41,110 bases of DNA, taken from assembly GCA_964631565.1 (NCBI GenBank), contig CAZVYJ010000025.1, forward strand, positions 1 to 41,110, in the 5' to 3' direction. This stretch comes from CAZVYJ01 sp964631565. Its GTDB lineage: Bacteria; Planctomycetota; Phycisphaerae; SM23-33. Numbering within the stretch: the stretch's first letter is position 1; each line of letters starts with the position of its first letter. A program made the translations under genes and the position numbers. Positions 25,961 to 33,855 of this stretch are shown piece after piece. The notes under the pieces were generated by a model, which searched no databases, was not told the origin of the DNA, and worked only from the letters and a program-made list of their open reading frames with translations.

Positions 25961-26680
25961 TTCTGCGTATCTCGCCGGGTCGGCGGCGCCTGCGGCGGCG
26001 AAGCCGGCCAGTCGAAGCCGGCACGAATCGCATCGCCCGCAGGCGACTCCATCCGGCGACGGGTCGTAGCAGCTGTGCGTCAGCGAGTAATCCACGCCCA
26101 GCGCCAGCCCGGTGCGGATAATCTGCTCCTTGGTCATCTCTATCAGCGGGGCGTGTATTTTGAAATGGCCGCGATTTTCCACGCCGGCCGCCGTCGCGAG
26201 GTTCGCGAGCTTTTCGAAAGTTTCGATGAACGCAGGCCGGCAGTCAGGATAGCCGCTGTAGTCGATGGCGTTTACGCCGATGAAAATGTCGAACGCCCCG
26301 ATAACCTCCGCATAGCCCAGCGCGAAGCTGAGGAATATCGTGTTGCGGGCTGGAACGTAGGTTATGGGAATTTCGGATTTCGAATTTCGGATTTCGGATT
26401 TGCCGTTTTTCGGCACTTCGATGGCGTCGGTCAGGGCGCTGTGGCCGAATCCGCCGGCGGCGCTGAGGTCTATTTTTATGATTCTGTGTTCGGCGGCATG
26501 AAGATGTTCGGCGACTTTCGCGGCTGCCTTCAGCTCGAAGCGGTGCCGCTGGCCGTAGTCGAAACTGACGGCATGGCAGCGGAAGCCACGGTCGCGTGCG
26601 ACGGCCAGCGTGGTGGCCGAGTCCAGCCCGCCCGACAGCAGCACGACGGCGGATTTGCCCGTATCATTCATGAGGCACAT
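25958..26680 (-). CDS. queC: 7-cyano-7-deazaguanine synthase
   Basis: QueC uses ATP and ammonia to turn 7-carboxy-7-deazaguanine into preQ0 in queuosine synthesis. Seen: the PP-loop VVLLSGGLDSATTLA, FDYGQRHRFEL, TYVPARNTIFLSFALGYAEV, and a C-terminal zinc site HSCYDPSPDGVACGRCDSCR with four Cys. I take ATG 26680 (240 aa); ATG 26671 is equally possible. Odd: residues ~93-105 (KSEIRNSKSEI) are encoded by a 35-bp heptad array inserted in frame in the variable loop just before the IPITYVPARN motif. All catalytic motifs remain, so the protein is probably active. It is divergent from queF (87 bp). Confidence 0.94.
   Translation of the reverse strand: MCLMNDTGKSAVVLLSGGLDSATTLAVARDRGFRCHAVSFDYGQRHRFELKAAAKVAEHLHAAEHRIIKIDLSAAGGFGHSALTDAIEVPKNGKSEIRNSKSEIPITYVPARNTIFLSFALGYAEVIGAFDIFIGVNAIDYSGYPDCRPAFIETFEKLANLATAAGVENRGHFKIHAPLIEMTKEQIIRTGLALGVDYSLTHSCYDPSPDGVACGRCDSCRLRLAGFAAAGAADPARYAE
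26368..26402. repeat. Heptad array inside queC
   Basis: Five tandem 7-bp units (GAATTTC, GGATTTC, GAATTTC, GGATTTC, GGATTTG) cover 35 bp inside the queC coding region. Since 7 and 3 share no factor, the array encodes a peptide with a 7-residue period (KSEIRNS). It has the same unit number and length as the other heptad arrays. Confidence 0.8.
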
Positions 26681-26730
26681 CGTATCGCCCTTTACCTGTG
26701 CTTTCAATCGGTGTAAGCTGGTTGGGCAGG

Positions 26731-26747
26731 CCGTCCCTGAGGGACGG
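26731..26747. repeat. GTCCCT/AGGGAC palindrome between queC and queF
   Basis: CCGTCCCT (26731-26738) and AGGGACGG (26740-26747) form a perfect 8-bp palindrome around one base, 20 bp before queF and 51 bp before queC. The same core occurs at 37725-37739 and 40460-40476, and a half copy at 27131-27142, so it is more likely a dispersed repeat than a specific operator. I do not see a preQ1 riboswitch in the 86-bp gap. Confidence 0.5.
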
Positions 26748-26766
26748 TCGGAAATCACGGAAAAAC

Positions 26767-27111
26767 ATGGCTGACATAGAAACATTCGAAAATCCGCATC
26801 CGAAACGCGATTACGTAATCAAACACGTCGCGCCGGAATTCACATCGGTCTGTCCCAGGACCGGCCAGCCCGACTTCGGCACAATCGAGATTGAATACGT
26901 CGCCGACAGGCTCTGCATTGAGCTTAAAAGCCTGAAATTTTATCTGCAGGGCTACCGCAACGAAGGCGTGTTTTACGAGGACGTCGTCAACCGCATACTC
27001 GACGATCTGGTCGCCGCCTGCAGGCCGCGACGCATGGTCGTAAGCGGCCGGTTCACGCCGCGCGGCGGCATGCATTCGATAATTACCGCCGAATACAGCA
27101 GCGATAAATGA
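26767..27111 (+). CDS. queF: NADPH-dependent 7-cyano-7-deazaguanine reductase
   Basis: QueF reduces the nitrile of preQ0 to the amine preQ1, the step after QueC. At 114 aa it is the short, unimodular form. Cys29 in TSVCPRTGQPDFG is the nucleophile and Asp36 the conserved acid; IELKSLKFYLQGYRNEGVF is the family NADPH-binding region. The ATG at 26767 fits the short form; the longer frame is only the palindrome-bearing leader. It is divergent from queC. queD and queE are not in the window. Confidence 0.95.
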   Translation: MADIETFENPHPKRDYVIKHVAPEFTSVCPRTGQPDFGTIEIEYVADRLCIELKSLKFYLQGYRNEGVFYEDVVNRILDDLVAACRPRRMVVSGRFTPRGGMHSIITAEYSSDK

Positions 27112-27166
27112 GTTTGCTTCCGCCCGGGCCCGTCCCTGAGGGTGAACAGAACGAAAGAGGTGCTGC

Positions 27167-28207
27167 GTGAAGAAACATCGCGGAACGATTTTGTTGTTGC
27201 TCGTGTTGTGCGGCATCGTCGCGCTCGTCGTGGTCGGGTTGTGGAAAATACAGGGCGACAACCCGCTCGTTGTCGTTATCCGGCACCATCCTAAGGGGAT
27301 AATGGACACCGAGACCAATCTGACCGCGGTCGTCGATATAGATCGTCGCAGGGAAGGCGAAGTCGCGGTTAAGGATGCCGAACAGGCGCTGCGGGATGTC
27401 GAAGCGCTGATGAGCCGGTACATAGACCGCTCGGAGGTTTCGCTCTTCAACGCGGCTGCGGCCGGCCAGGTCGTGCCGCTTTCGCCGGATGTTATCGAGG
27501 TGCTGCTGGCCGGCAAAAAGCTGCACGAGAAAACCGACGGTGCGTTCGACATAACGATCCGCCCGCTGATCGATTTGTGGAAAAAAGCCGCTCGCGAAAA
27601 CAAGCTGCCCGATGAGGACGCCATTCTCGCCGCGCGCGAGGAGTCCAACTGGTCGCAGCTGGATGTTTTCAACGACGGCGCGATGAAAAGGGTCGACACC
27701 GTAAGCATCGACCTGGGCGGCATCGCCAAGGGCTACGGCATCGACCAGGCCGTCGCCGCGATGCAGGAGGACGGCTGTCGAGGCGGGCTTGTTGATGTCG
27801 GCGGCGATATCCGCTGTTTCGGCCTTTCTCCGAGAGGAGACGCCTGGCAGATCGACGTTCGTGACCCGTTCGGGCGGGACGAACCGATTGCGAAACTCAG
27901 GCTCACCGACGCAGCCGTCTGCACCAGCGGCAACTACCAGCGGTTTTCGAAGATCGGCGACAAGCATTACAGCCACATTATCGACCCGCGCACCGGCTGG
28001 CCCGTCGATATCGCGCCTTCGGTTACGGTAATAGCGCCGACCGCGACGGAAGCCGACGGGTGGGCGACCGCACTCAGCGTTCTTGCCCATGACGGACTGC
28101 GGCTGATACCGCCGGGCAGCGGAATAGAGGCCATGCTCGTCATCGGCACGCCGGAAAAATACACGATCCACAAAACGCCGGGGTTTGACAGGTACGTTTT
28201 GAAGTAA
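27167..28207 (+). CDS. apbE: FAD:protein FMN transferase
   Basis: ApbE moves FMN from FAD onto a Thr of target proteins, notably RnfG and RnfD. The 346-aa protein starts at GTG 27167 after AAAGAGG. An N-terminal hydrophobic segment (TILLLLVLCGIVALVVVGLW) exports and anchors it; there is no good lipobox. Catalytic-domain motifs: MDTETNLTAVVD near the start, SIDLGGIAKGYGIDQA near 180, GLVDVGGDIRCFG, TSGNYQRF and HIIDPRTGWPV. It is convergent with the rnf operon, whose RnfG carries the SGAT acceptor site, so these are its likely substrates. Confidence 0.95.
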   Translation: MKKHRGTILLLLVLCGIVALVVVGLWKIQGDNPLVVVIRHHPKGIMDTETNLTAVVDIDRRREGEVAVKDAEQALRDVEALMSRYIDRSEVSLFNAAAAGQVVPLSPDVIEVLLAGKKLHEKTDGAFDITIRPLIDLWKKAARENKLPDEDAILAAREESNWSQLDVFNDGAMKRVDTVSIDLGGIAKGYGIDQAVAAMQEDGCRGGLVDVGGDIRCFGLSPRGDAWQIDVRDPFGRDEPIAKLRLTDAAVCTSGNYQRFSKIGDKHYSHIIDPRTGWPVDIAPSVTVIAPTATEADGWATALSVLAHDGLRLIPPGSGIEAMLVIGTPEKYTIHKTPGFDRYVLK

Positions 28208-28215
28208 CAACGGCA

Positions 28216-28242
28216 GCCGCAGAGGCCGCTGTGGTCGCAGAG
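28216..28242. repeat. Short nonamer-period repeat after apbE
   Basis: Three 9-bp units (GCCGCAGAG, GCCGCTGTG, GTCGCAGAG) follow the apbE stop by 8 nt. They share the period and the CAGAG core of the larger element at 19012-19098. AT-rich sequence follows, with no clear terminator. Confidence 0.4.
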
Positions 28243-28326
28243 GAAACAAAAATTCATTTAAAATAAAAATCGCCGCGGCTTTTTCAACTTGCCGCCTGAG
28301 GGATGCTTTTGAAACTTTAAAAAAGA

Positions 28327-28351
28327 TCCGGCGGCCTGGAAGACCGCCGGA
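28327..28351. repeat. REP-like hairpin between apbE and rnfB
   Basis: TCCGGCGG (28327-28334) and CCGCCGGA (28344-28351) form a perfect 8-bp stem around a 9-nt loop CCTGGAAGA. There is no T-run, so it is a weak terminator candidate; it resembles the GGCGGCCT hairpins upstream of ispD. It lies between the convergent apbE and rnfB genes. Confidence 0.5.
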
Positions 28352-28386
28352 CGTGGTTTGTTGCAAAAGATGGTATTTGCCGTTGT

Positions 28387-28421
28387 CAAATCGCAATTCG
28401 CAAATCGCGATTCGACAATCG
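28387..28421. repeat. Heptad array downstream of rnfB
   Basis: Five 7-bp units (CAAATCG, CAATTCG, CAAATCG, CGATTCG, ACAATCG) cover exactly 35 bp, ending 9 bp before the rnfB stop codon in the gap between convergent apbE and rnfB. Same unit number and length as the other heptad arrays. Confidence 0.7.
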
Positions 28422-28429
28422 TCTCTTTT

Positions 28430-29332
28430 TTACCCGTGCCATTCCGTGCCGTTTACGGTGGTTTTGAAATCCGCCTGGACGATGGCCGGCGTTTCCTTGT
28501 CGGCGACCCTGGCGATGTCTTCCCTGCTGGGCTTGCCGACGGCGACGATGCGCTTCATCGGGCATTTCTGCACGGCGACCGTCATTTCGCCCATTTTCTG
28601 CGGGTCGTACTTGTCATAGTCGATGCGCGGAATGTTGTCTTTCACCTTGAACAGCTCGTTGACCCTCTCGCAGGCCTTGCAGCCGATGCAGCCGACCTTG
28701 CACACCGCCTTGACGTCCTTGCCGAAATCCTTGTTGCTGCACGCGATGATAAGCATGCGCTCGGACTTGAACGGGACCATCGAGATGATGTTCCTGGGGC
28801 ACGCCTTTGCGCACGCGCCGCAGCCGACGCATTTTTCGTAGTCTACGGTCGCCAGGCCGTCGACCACGTGTATCGCGTCGAAGTCGCAGGCCTTCACGCA
28901 GTCGCCGAAGCCCAGGCACCCGTATGTGCACCCCTGCACTCCGGCGATCAGGTTGGCCGCCCCGCAGGTCTGCTCGCCCTTGTAATCGTGCCGGCCGAGC
29001 CGGTCGTCGTAGTGCGCTCCGCAGTGGACGGCCGGGCGGTAGGGGAAGCTGGCCTTCAGCTCGATGCCCAGAATTTTCGCCACTGCTGCGGCGCAGCTTT
29101 CGCCGCCGACGGGGCAGAGGTTCACGGGCGCCTTTCCGGCGACGACGGCCTCGGCGTATTCGCCGCAGCCGACGTAGCCGCACCCGCCGCAGTTAGCGCC
29201 GGGCAAGGCGCGGCTGACCTGTTCGATTCGCGGATCGATCTCCACATGGAAAGTCTTGTTCGCCCAGCCGAGCACGTAGGCCATGAACAGGGCCAGCACA
29301 AGCATTGTCGCAGCAGCAAGTATTACGGTCAT
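28430..29332 (-). CDS. rnfB: Rnf complex ferredoxin subunit RnfB
   Basis: RnfB is the iron-sulfur subunit that exchanges electrons with soluble ferredoxin in the Rnf complex (ferredoxin:NAD oxidoreductase coupled to Na+ or H+ movement). The 300-aa protein has an N-terminal membrane helix (residues ~3-22) and then a [4Fe-4S] site of the Fe-S domain, Cys48, Cys51, Cys56 and Cys73 in CGGCGYVGCGEY...LCP. A ferredoxin-like domain follows with CTYGCLGFGDCVKAC and CVGCGACAKACP. A further Cys cluster, CKVGCIGCKACERV, lies near the C-terminus, giving more clusters than the E. coli RsxB. Its ATG overlaps the rnfA stop by 4 nt. It is the last gene of the operon. Confidence 0.95.
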   Translation of the reverse strand: MTVILAAATMLVLALFMAYVLGWANKTFHVEIDPRIEQVSRALPGANCGGCGYVGCGEYAEAVVAGKAPVNLCPVGGESCAAAVAKILGIELKASFPYRPAVHCGAHYDDRLGRHDYKGEQTCGAANLIAGVQGCTYGCLGFGDCVKACDFDAIHVVDGLATVDYEKCVGCGACAKACPRNIISMVPFKSERMLIIACSNKDFGKDVKAVCKVGCIGCKACERVNELFKVKDNIPRIDYDKYDPQKMGEMTVAVQKCPMKRIVAVGKPSREDIARVADKETPAIVQADFKTTVNGTEWHG

Positions 29333-30069
29333 TTTTGCACTTCCGAAGCTGATTGTGTTTTTTCAGCGGTTGTTGTCTGTGTCGGCTGGATGAGCTGGGA
29401 GAGGCTCTTGTCCATTCCGGTGAAGCCAAGGAACGCCAGCGCCATGATGCCGGCCACTATCAGTGTGATGCCCGCGCCCCTGAGGCACTTGGGCACGTTG
29501 CAGTGGTCGAGTTCTTCGCGTATGCCGGCCATGATTACGATCGCCATCGTAAATCCAAGCCCGCCGAACATCGCCAGCGACAGCGCCTCGCCGAGGCCCC
29601 ACATTTTTCCGCCGCTTGCGCCCCATACGGCTCCGCCGCCGGAAAGATGCTTCATGATTTCCAGGCAGGCGAAGAGGATCGCGCAGTTCGTAGTGATAAG
29701 CGGCAGGAACACGCCGAAGCTCTTATAGAGCGGCGGGAAGAATTTGCGGAGGTACATCTCCACCAGCTGCACCGAAGATGCGATAACGAAGATGTACACG
29801 ATGTAATTGAGTATCTCCAGGTTGATTTCGTGCCCGACGATAGCCGTCGTCAGCGGAGCGCCCGGGCGGAGAATGTAATACGTGAACGTCCAGCTCAGAA
29901 ATGCCGCCACCGATATCACGAACGTAACGGCGCAGCCCATGCCGAAGGCCATGTCGAGGCGCCTTGAAACTCCGATGAACGGGCATATCCCGACGAAGTA
30001 ATGCAGCACGAAGTTGTTAATAAGTGCCGCGCCTATTGCTATCAGTATCAGTTCGCCTATATATTCCAT
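29329..30069 (-). CDS. rnfA: Rnf complex membrane subunit RnfA
   Basis: An integral membrane subunit of Rnf, homologous to RnfE and NqrE, thought to help form the ion path and a membrane [2Fe-2S] site. Seen: ALINNFVLHYFVGICPFIGV with the conserved Cys, and TTNCAILFACLEIM with the second conserved Cys; six helices follow the family pattern. At 246 aa it is about 50 residues longer than usual: the extra C-terminal part has another hydrophobic segment (AGITLIVAGIMALAFLGFTG) and a Thr/Gln/Ser-rich tail. The stop overlaps the rnfB start (ATGA). Confidence 0.94.
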   Translation of the reverse strand: MEYIGELILIAIGAALINNFVLHYFVGICPFIGVSRRLDMAFGMGCAVTFVISVAAFLSWTFTYYILRPGAPLTTAIVGHEINLEILNYIVYIFVIASSVQLVEMYLRKFFPPLYKSFGVFLPLITTNCAILFACLEIMKHLSGGGAVWGASGGKMWGLGEALSLAMFGGLGFTMAIVIMAGIREELDHCNVPKCLRGAGITLIVAGIMALAFLGFTGMDKSLSQLIQPTQTTTAEKTQSASEVQK

Positions 30070-30084
30070 TGCAGTGCTCTGTTT

Positions 30085-30720
30085 CTATGCCGCAGTTTTC
30101 TTGGAGCGTTTGTCGCCTATCCAGTTGCCCACGCCTATCAGCAGGCCGAACGTGATGAACGCGCCCGGCGGGAGCACCATCACCGCCCACTTGTAGTTGT
30201 CGAACGCCGCGCCGCCCCAGCCGACGTCCAGCCCGAACCACGTGCCGGCCCCGAGAATCTCGCGCACCGTCGCGATGCTCGCCAGCGCCAGGGCGAAGCC
30301 TATCGACTGGCCGACGGCGTCGAAGGCGGCCGTCACCACGCCCTGCTTGGCTGCGCAGACTTCGCAGCGGCAGATGATTATGCAGTTGACGATAATCAGC
30401 GGTATGTACGGGCCAAGCTCCTTGCTCATGTTGTAGAGGTAGGCCGCCAGCACCCTGTCGGCGATTGTCACGAACGCCGCGATGGTCAGCGTGAAGATGA
30501 GTATCCGCAGGTGCGGTTTGAGCAGGTTGCGGATGAGGCTGATGATGATATTCGCGCAGATGAGCACGAACATCACGGCGGCGGCCATCGTCATCGCCGC
30601 CTTCATGTTGCCGGTGACGGCCAGCGTGGGGCAGGTGCCCAGCACCTGGCGATATACGGGGTTCTCGGGCAGTATGCCTCGAATGAACCGCTCCATTGGT
30701 GTCGGACCGTTATTTGACAT
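30085..30720 (-). CDS. rnfE: Rnf complex membrane subunit RnfE
   Basis: Paralogue of RnfA (NqrD-like), an integral membrane subunit of the complex. The 211-aa protein starts at ATG 30720, where the family N-terminus MERFIRGILPENPVYRQVLG follows shortly; the longer frame overlaps rnfG. Seen: GTCPTLAVTGNMKAAMTMAA with the conserved Cys, YIPLIIVNCIIICRCEVCAA with the second Cys and two extra ones, and the GAGTWFGLDVGWGG segment. It lies 7 bp after rnfG and 15 bp before rnfA. Confidence 0.94.
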   Translation of the reverse strand: MSNNGPTPMERFIRGILPENPVYRQVLGTCPTLAVTGNMKAAMTMAAAVMFVLICANIIISLIRNLLKPHLRILIFTLTIAAFVTIADRVLAAYLYNMSKELGPYIPLIIVNCIIICRCEVCAAKQGVVTAAFDAVGQSIGFALALASIATVREILGAGTWFGLDVGWGGAAFDNYKWAVMVLPPGAFITFGLLIGVGNWIGDKRSKKTAA

Positions 30721-30727
30721 CAGACGC

Positions 30728-31342
30728 CTATTCCTTCTTTTCCAGCTTGTCGAGTTTTCCGATATTTGCACGGAACTCCTCGACAGCGTTGTTGACTATC
30801 TTCGTGACGCTTTCCGACGACACGGTCGCGCCGCTGATCGCCTTTATTTCGTTGCCGCCGTCTTTCGGGGCGGCCTTGGTGACGGTAATCGCACTCGACG
30901 TGACTTTCCCGTCGAACTGGTCCTGGAACCAGCTGTCCGTAATCTTGCTGCCGAGCGCGGGGGTTTCCTTCTGCTCCAGCACGTACATGCCTGTGATTCG
31001 CTCGGCCTTGGGGTCAAGCCCGATGAGCAGCTCGATCTTGTCGGCGAAGCCCTGGCCGCCGGCCCGTATAACCCAGCCGACGTGCCTGCCGTCGGCGCTT
31101 ATCGCCTTGTAGGCGGTTTTGCCGTCCGGCGAGACGTATTCCTCGGTCTTTTTGTTGTCCGGGCGGATGCATTCGCCGTTTTCGGTGATCTTCACCAGCC
31201 TGGGTATTTGGTCGTAGGTTTCGTTCAGCTTGTTCCGGTCGATGGCCGGTTTGAGCGAGGTTTCCACGCCGGCCAGCAGCGCGCCGAAGCAGACCGCCAG
31301 CGTTATGACCAGCCATGCCTGAACCAGGTAATTATTCTTCAT
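30728..31342 (-). CDS. rnfG: Rnf complex flavoprotein subunit RnfG
   Basis: RnfG carries covalently bound FMN on the outer face of the membrane and passes electrons within Rnf. The 204-aa protein has one N-terminal transmembrane helix (WLVITLAVCFGALLAGVE) and an FMN-binding domain with the acceptor motif AISGATVSSE; Thr173 is the expected flavinylation site, the target of ApbE encoded across the cluster. Also seen: HVGWVIRAGGQGFADKIELL and GMYVLEQKETPALGSKI, typical of the fold. It sits between rnfD (15 bp) and rnfE (7 bp). Confidence 0.95.
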   Translation of the reverse strand: MKNNYLVQAWLVITLAVCFGALLAGVETSLKPAIDRNKLNETYDQIPRLVKITENGECIRPDNKKTEEYVSPDGKTAYKAISADGRHVGWVIRAGGQGFADKIELLIGLDPKAERITGMYVLEQKETPALGSKITDSWFQDQFDGKVTSSAITVTKAAPKDGGNEIKAISGATVSSESVTKIVNNAVEEFRANIGKLDKLEKKE

Positions 31343-31357
31343 GTTATCGGTGTCCGT

Positions 31358-32386
31358 TTACTTTTTTACTGTTACGGGTCTTCCGCCGACCGGCCGGGGT
31401 ATCGTCCAGCGATTAATCAGCGGCGCCACGGAGTTCATTATCAGTACGGAGAACATCACGCCTTCGGGATACGCGCTGAGCTGCCTCATGAGTATTACCA
31501 AAGCTCCGATGCCGGCTCCGAATATCCACTTGCCCTTGTGCGTCAGCGGGCTTGAGACCGGGTCGGTCGCGATGAAAAACGCGCCGAACAGCAGCGCCCC
31601 GCCGAGCAGCTGATGCGCGACGGTCCACGGGTCGTCCGGCCTGGCGAGGTTGAAGACTCCGCCCATGATTGCTGCGGCGATTATTGCGCCGGCCGGTATC
31701 TGCCACGAGGCCGTCCGCCTCAGGCACAGGTAAAGCCCGCCGATTATGCAGGCGAAGGCGCTGGTCTCGCCGAGGCAGCCGTTCGTGTCGCCCCAGAACA
31801 GATCCCACAGTGATGTGAGCTTGTCAGGCGATTCGGCGCCGGCCTGCACGTGCTTGGCTACTGTCATCGGCGTCGCCTGCGTCATTGCGTGCGTCGCCGA
31901 GGCATCATGCGAAACGAACGCCCCCGCGCCGAGAAGGGCGGGAAAGGCCATCATCACGAAGGCCCTGCCGACCATGGCGGGGTTGAAAATGTTGTGTCCA
32001 AGCCCGCCGAAGATGACCTTCGCCAGGCCGATGGCGATAAACGAGCCGACCACGCCGACGTACCACGGGGCTGTCCCCGGCAGCGACAGCGCCAGGATTA
32101 AGCCCGTGACTGCGGCTGAACAGTCGGTGACGGTTATCGGCTTGCGCCGCATGGCGAGGAACATCGCCTCGGCGGCTATGCTGCTGACCACGCAGATGCC
32201 AATCTGCACGACCGCGCACCAGCGGAATACGATTATCGACACCGCGACCAGCGGCGACAGGCCGATGAGAACGTCGACCATCATCTTTCGCGTGGTCAGC
32301 GATGAGCTTGCAATGTGAGGTCCGGGCGCGACGTGCAGAACCGGCGTCGTGCTTTCCGGCTTAATTTCAGATGTTACTTCAGTCAT
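31358..32386 (-). CDS. rnfD: Rnf complex membrane flavoprotein subunit RnfD
   Basis: RnfD is the NqrB-like membrane subunit with a covalent FMN. The 342-aa protein starts at ATG 32386; the frame runs upstream only into the repeat array. Several transmembrane helices are evident, with the conserved GLGHNIFNPAMVGRAFVMMA segment and SLWDLFWGDTNGCLGETSA. The FMN-acceptor region (plus-strand 31866-31886) reads MTQATPM, so the usual Gly of the SGAT/TGAT-type motif is Gln while the acceptor Thr is kept. Between this gene and rnfC lies a 116-bp spacer made largely of two inverted heptad arrays. Confidence 0.93.
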   Translation of the reverse strand: MTEVTSEIKPESTTPVLHVAPGPHIASSSLTTRKMMVDVLIGLSPLVAVSIIVFRWCAVVQIGICVVSSIAAEAMFLAMRRKPITVTDCSAAVTGLILALSLPGTAPWYVGVVGSFIAIGLAKVIFGGLGHNIFNPAMVGRAFVMMAFPALLGAGAFVSHDASATHAMTQATPMTVAKHVQAGAESPDKLTSLWDLFWGDTNGCLGETSAFACIIGGLYLCLRRTASWQIPAGAIIAAAIMGGVFNLARPDDPWTVAHQLLGGALLFGAFFIATDPVSSPLTHKGKWIFGAGIGALVILMRQLSAYPEGVMFSVLIMNSVAPLINRWTIPRPVGGRPVTVKK

Positions 32387-32393
32387 AGTTTTC

Positions 32394-32428
32394 AAAATCC
32401 TAAATTCGAATATCGAAATTCGAAACAA
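32394..32428. repeat. Heptad array, rnfD side of the rnfC-rnfD spacer
   Basis: Five 7-bp units (AAAATCC, TAAATTC, GAATATC, GAAATTC, GAAACAA) cover 35 bp, starting 8 bp upstream of the rnfD start codon. A second partial run of similar units continues at 32433-32453. It is the inverse of the array at 32468-32502. Confidence 0.7.
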
Positions 32429-32467
32429 ATCCAAAATCCTAAATTCAAATTCTCAAAACTTTCCGTT

Positions 32468-32502
32468 TTTGTTTCGTATTTCGAATTTCGTGCTTCGTAT
32501 TT
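32468..32502. repeat. Heptad array, rnfC side of the rnfC-rnfD spacer
   Basis: Five 7-bp units (TTTGTTT, CGTATTT, CGAATTT, CGTGCTT, CGTATTT) cover 35 bp and end exactly at the base before the rnfC stop codon. Read on the other strand they resemble the array at 32394-32428 (shared CGAAATTCGAAA-type core), so the pair could fold into a long imperfect hairpin in the rnf mRNA. Confidence 0.7.
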
Positions 32503-33855
32503 TCAGTCCTTTGGCATTTTCGCCTTGCCGACACGCATCAGCTGCACCAGCGGAATGCTTGCCGGGCATGCATACGCACAGCAGCCGCACTCGCAGCATG
32601 CCGTGAGGTAATATCGTTTCGCAAGTTCCCAGTCTTCGTACTTTGCGGCGTGGGCCATTTTCGTCGGCACCAGGCCGAGAGGGCACACATCCACGCACCG
32701 GCCGCACCGAACGCAGGCGGTTTCTGCGGACTTTTTGACGTCCGATTCGGTCAGAATCGTCAGGCCGCTTGTGCCCTTTGTCACCGGCGATTTCAGGTCG
32801 CCGATGGTGAAGCCCATCATCGGCCCGCCGGCTACGACGCGTGCGGCGTCTTCGGTCAGCCCGCCGCAGCAGTTGATAAGTTCTTCGTAGCTTATGCCTA
32901 TCGGCACGAGCAGGTTTTTCGGCTGTTTTATGCCGGCGCCGCTGACCGTGACGACGCGGTGGGTGAGCGGCTTGCCGCGGACCACCGCACGCGCGACGGC
33001 GGCGGCTGTCCCGACGTTCATCACAACCACGCCCACGTCAAGCGGCAGGCCGCCGGTGGGCACCTCGCGGTTGAGGACGGCCTTCACCGTCTGACGTTCG
33101 CCGCCCATCGGGTATCGCGTGTGGACGGCTGCGACTGTTATGTTCGTACCTTCCGCCGCCTTGCGCAGCGCCTCGACGGCGGCGGGCTTGTTGTCTTCGA
33201 CCGCGATGATTATCCGCTCCGCTCCGCAGGCTTTTGCAGCCAGCAGCGCGCCGGTGATAATCGGGGCGGGAGCCTCGAGCATCACGCGGTAGTCGGCCGT
33301 CAGGTACGGCTCGCACTCGCAGCCGTTAAGCAGCAGCGTGTCGATTGGCTTCTTGTCGTTGCGGCGGAGCTTGACGTGAGTCGGAAACGCCGCGCCGCCG
33401 AGTCCGACGATGCCGGCCTTGCGGACCGCGTCGGCTGTCTGCTCGGGTGAATAATTGTCGGTTTTTTTCGGCCAGTCGCCGCCGAAGATATCCGCAAACA
33501 GGGCCGCCCCGGCGAGCTGATCGCCCTCGGCCTTGATCGGAACCGCCTGCACGTGCCGCCCGTTGGCCAGCGTGGCCACCGAGGGCATCTGTGCAACGCC
33601 GTTTACCGTGGCGTGGACCGGCGCCGAGACGAACGCCTCGCAGTCGCCGATAACTTCGCCGAGCGCCACCTGCTGCCTGGGCTTCGTCAGCGGCGCGCAC
33701 GGCGCGCCGACGTGCTGCAGCATCGGTATGAGAACCTGCGACGGCGTCGGGATTACTTCTATTGCGGCGTCTGCTGCGAGGGCTTTTTTGTCGTTGGGGT
33801 GTATGCCTCGGGCGAATTTACCCTTGCCCGGGATGTCAGTTTTTATCGCACTCAT
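32503..33855 (-). CDS. rnfC: Rnf complex NADH-binding subunit RnfC
   Basis: RnfC is the cytoplasmic subunit with NADH/FMN-binding and iron-sulfur domains. The 450-aa protein starts at ATG 33855, giving the family N-terminus GKGKFARGIHPNDKKALAAD, followed by QHVGAPCAPLTKPRQQVALG. The Rossmann-like part is seen in GIVGLGGAAFPTHVKLR and LLLNGCECEPYLTADYRVML. The C-terminal ferredoxin region has CVRCGRCVDVCP near 379 and CCECGCCAYACP near 418 for two [4Fe-4S] clusters. It lacks the long Ala/Lys-rich tail of E. coli RsxC. It overlaps the upstream small membrane gene by 20 bp. Confidence 0.96.
   Translation of the reverse strand: MSAIKTDIPGKGKFARGIHPNDKKALAADAAIEVIPTPSQVLIPMLQHVGAPCAPLTKPRQQVALGEVIGDCEAFVSAPVHATVNGVAQMPSVATLANGRHVQAVPIKAEGDQLAGAALFADIFGGDWPKKTDNYSPEQTADAVRKAGIVGLGGAAFPTHVKLRRNDKKPIDTLLLNGCECEPYLTADYRVMLEAPAPIITGALLAAKACGAERIIIAVEDNKPAAVEALRKAAEGTNITVAAVHTRYPMGGERQTVKAVLNREVPTGGLPLDVGVVVMNVGTAAAVARAVVRGKPLTHRVVTVSGAGIKQPKNLLVPIGISYEELINCCGGLTEDAARVVAGGPMMGFTIGDLKSPVTKGTSGLTILTESDVKKSAETACVRCGRCVDVCPLGLVPTKMAHAAKYEDWELAKRYYLTACCECGCCAYACPASIPLVQLMRVGKAKMPKD

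Noticed and set aside
26681..26766. preQ1 riboswitch before queC or queF
   Set aside because: Only a GTCCCT palindrome is present, which also occurs at unrelated loci; no preQ1 aptamer pattern was found.
28327..28351. Intrinsic terminator for apbE
   Set aside because: The stem is good but no T-run follows on either strand, and the hairpin resembles REP-like copies elsewhere.
27083..28396. 437-aa minus-strand open frame
   Set aside because: Antisense to apbE, with no family match.
28358..29728. 456-aa plus-strand open frame
   Set aside because: Antisense to rnfB and rnfA, and begins in the repeat array.
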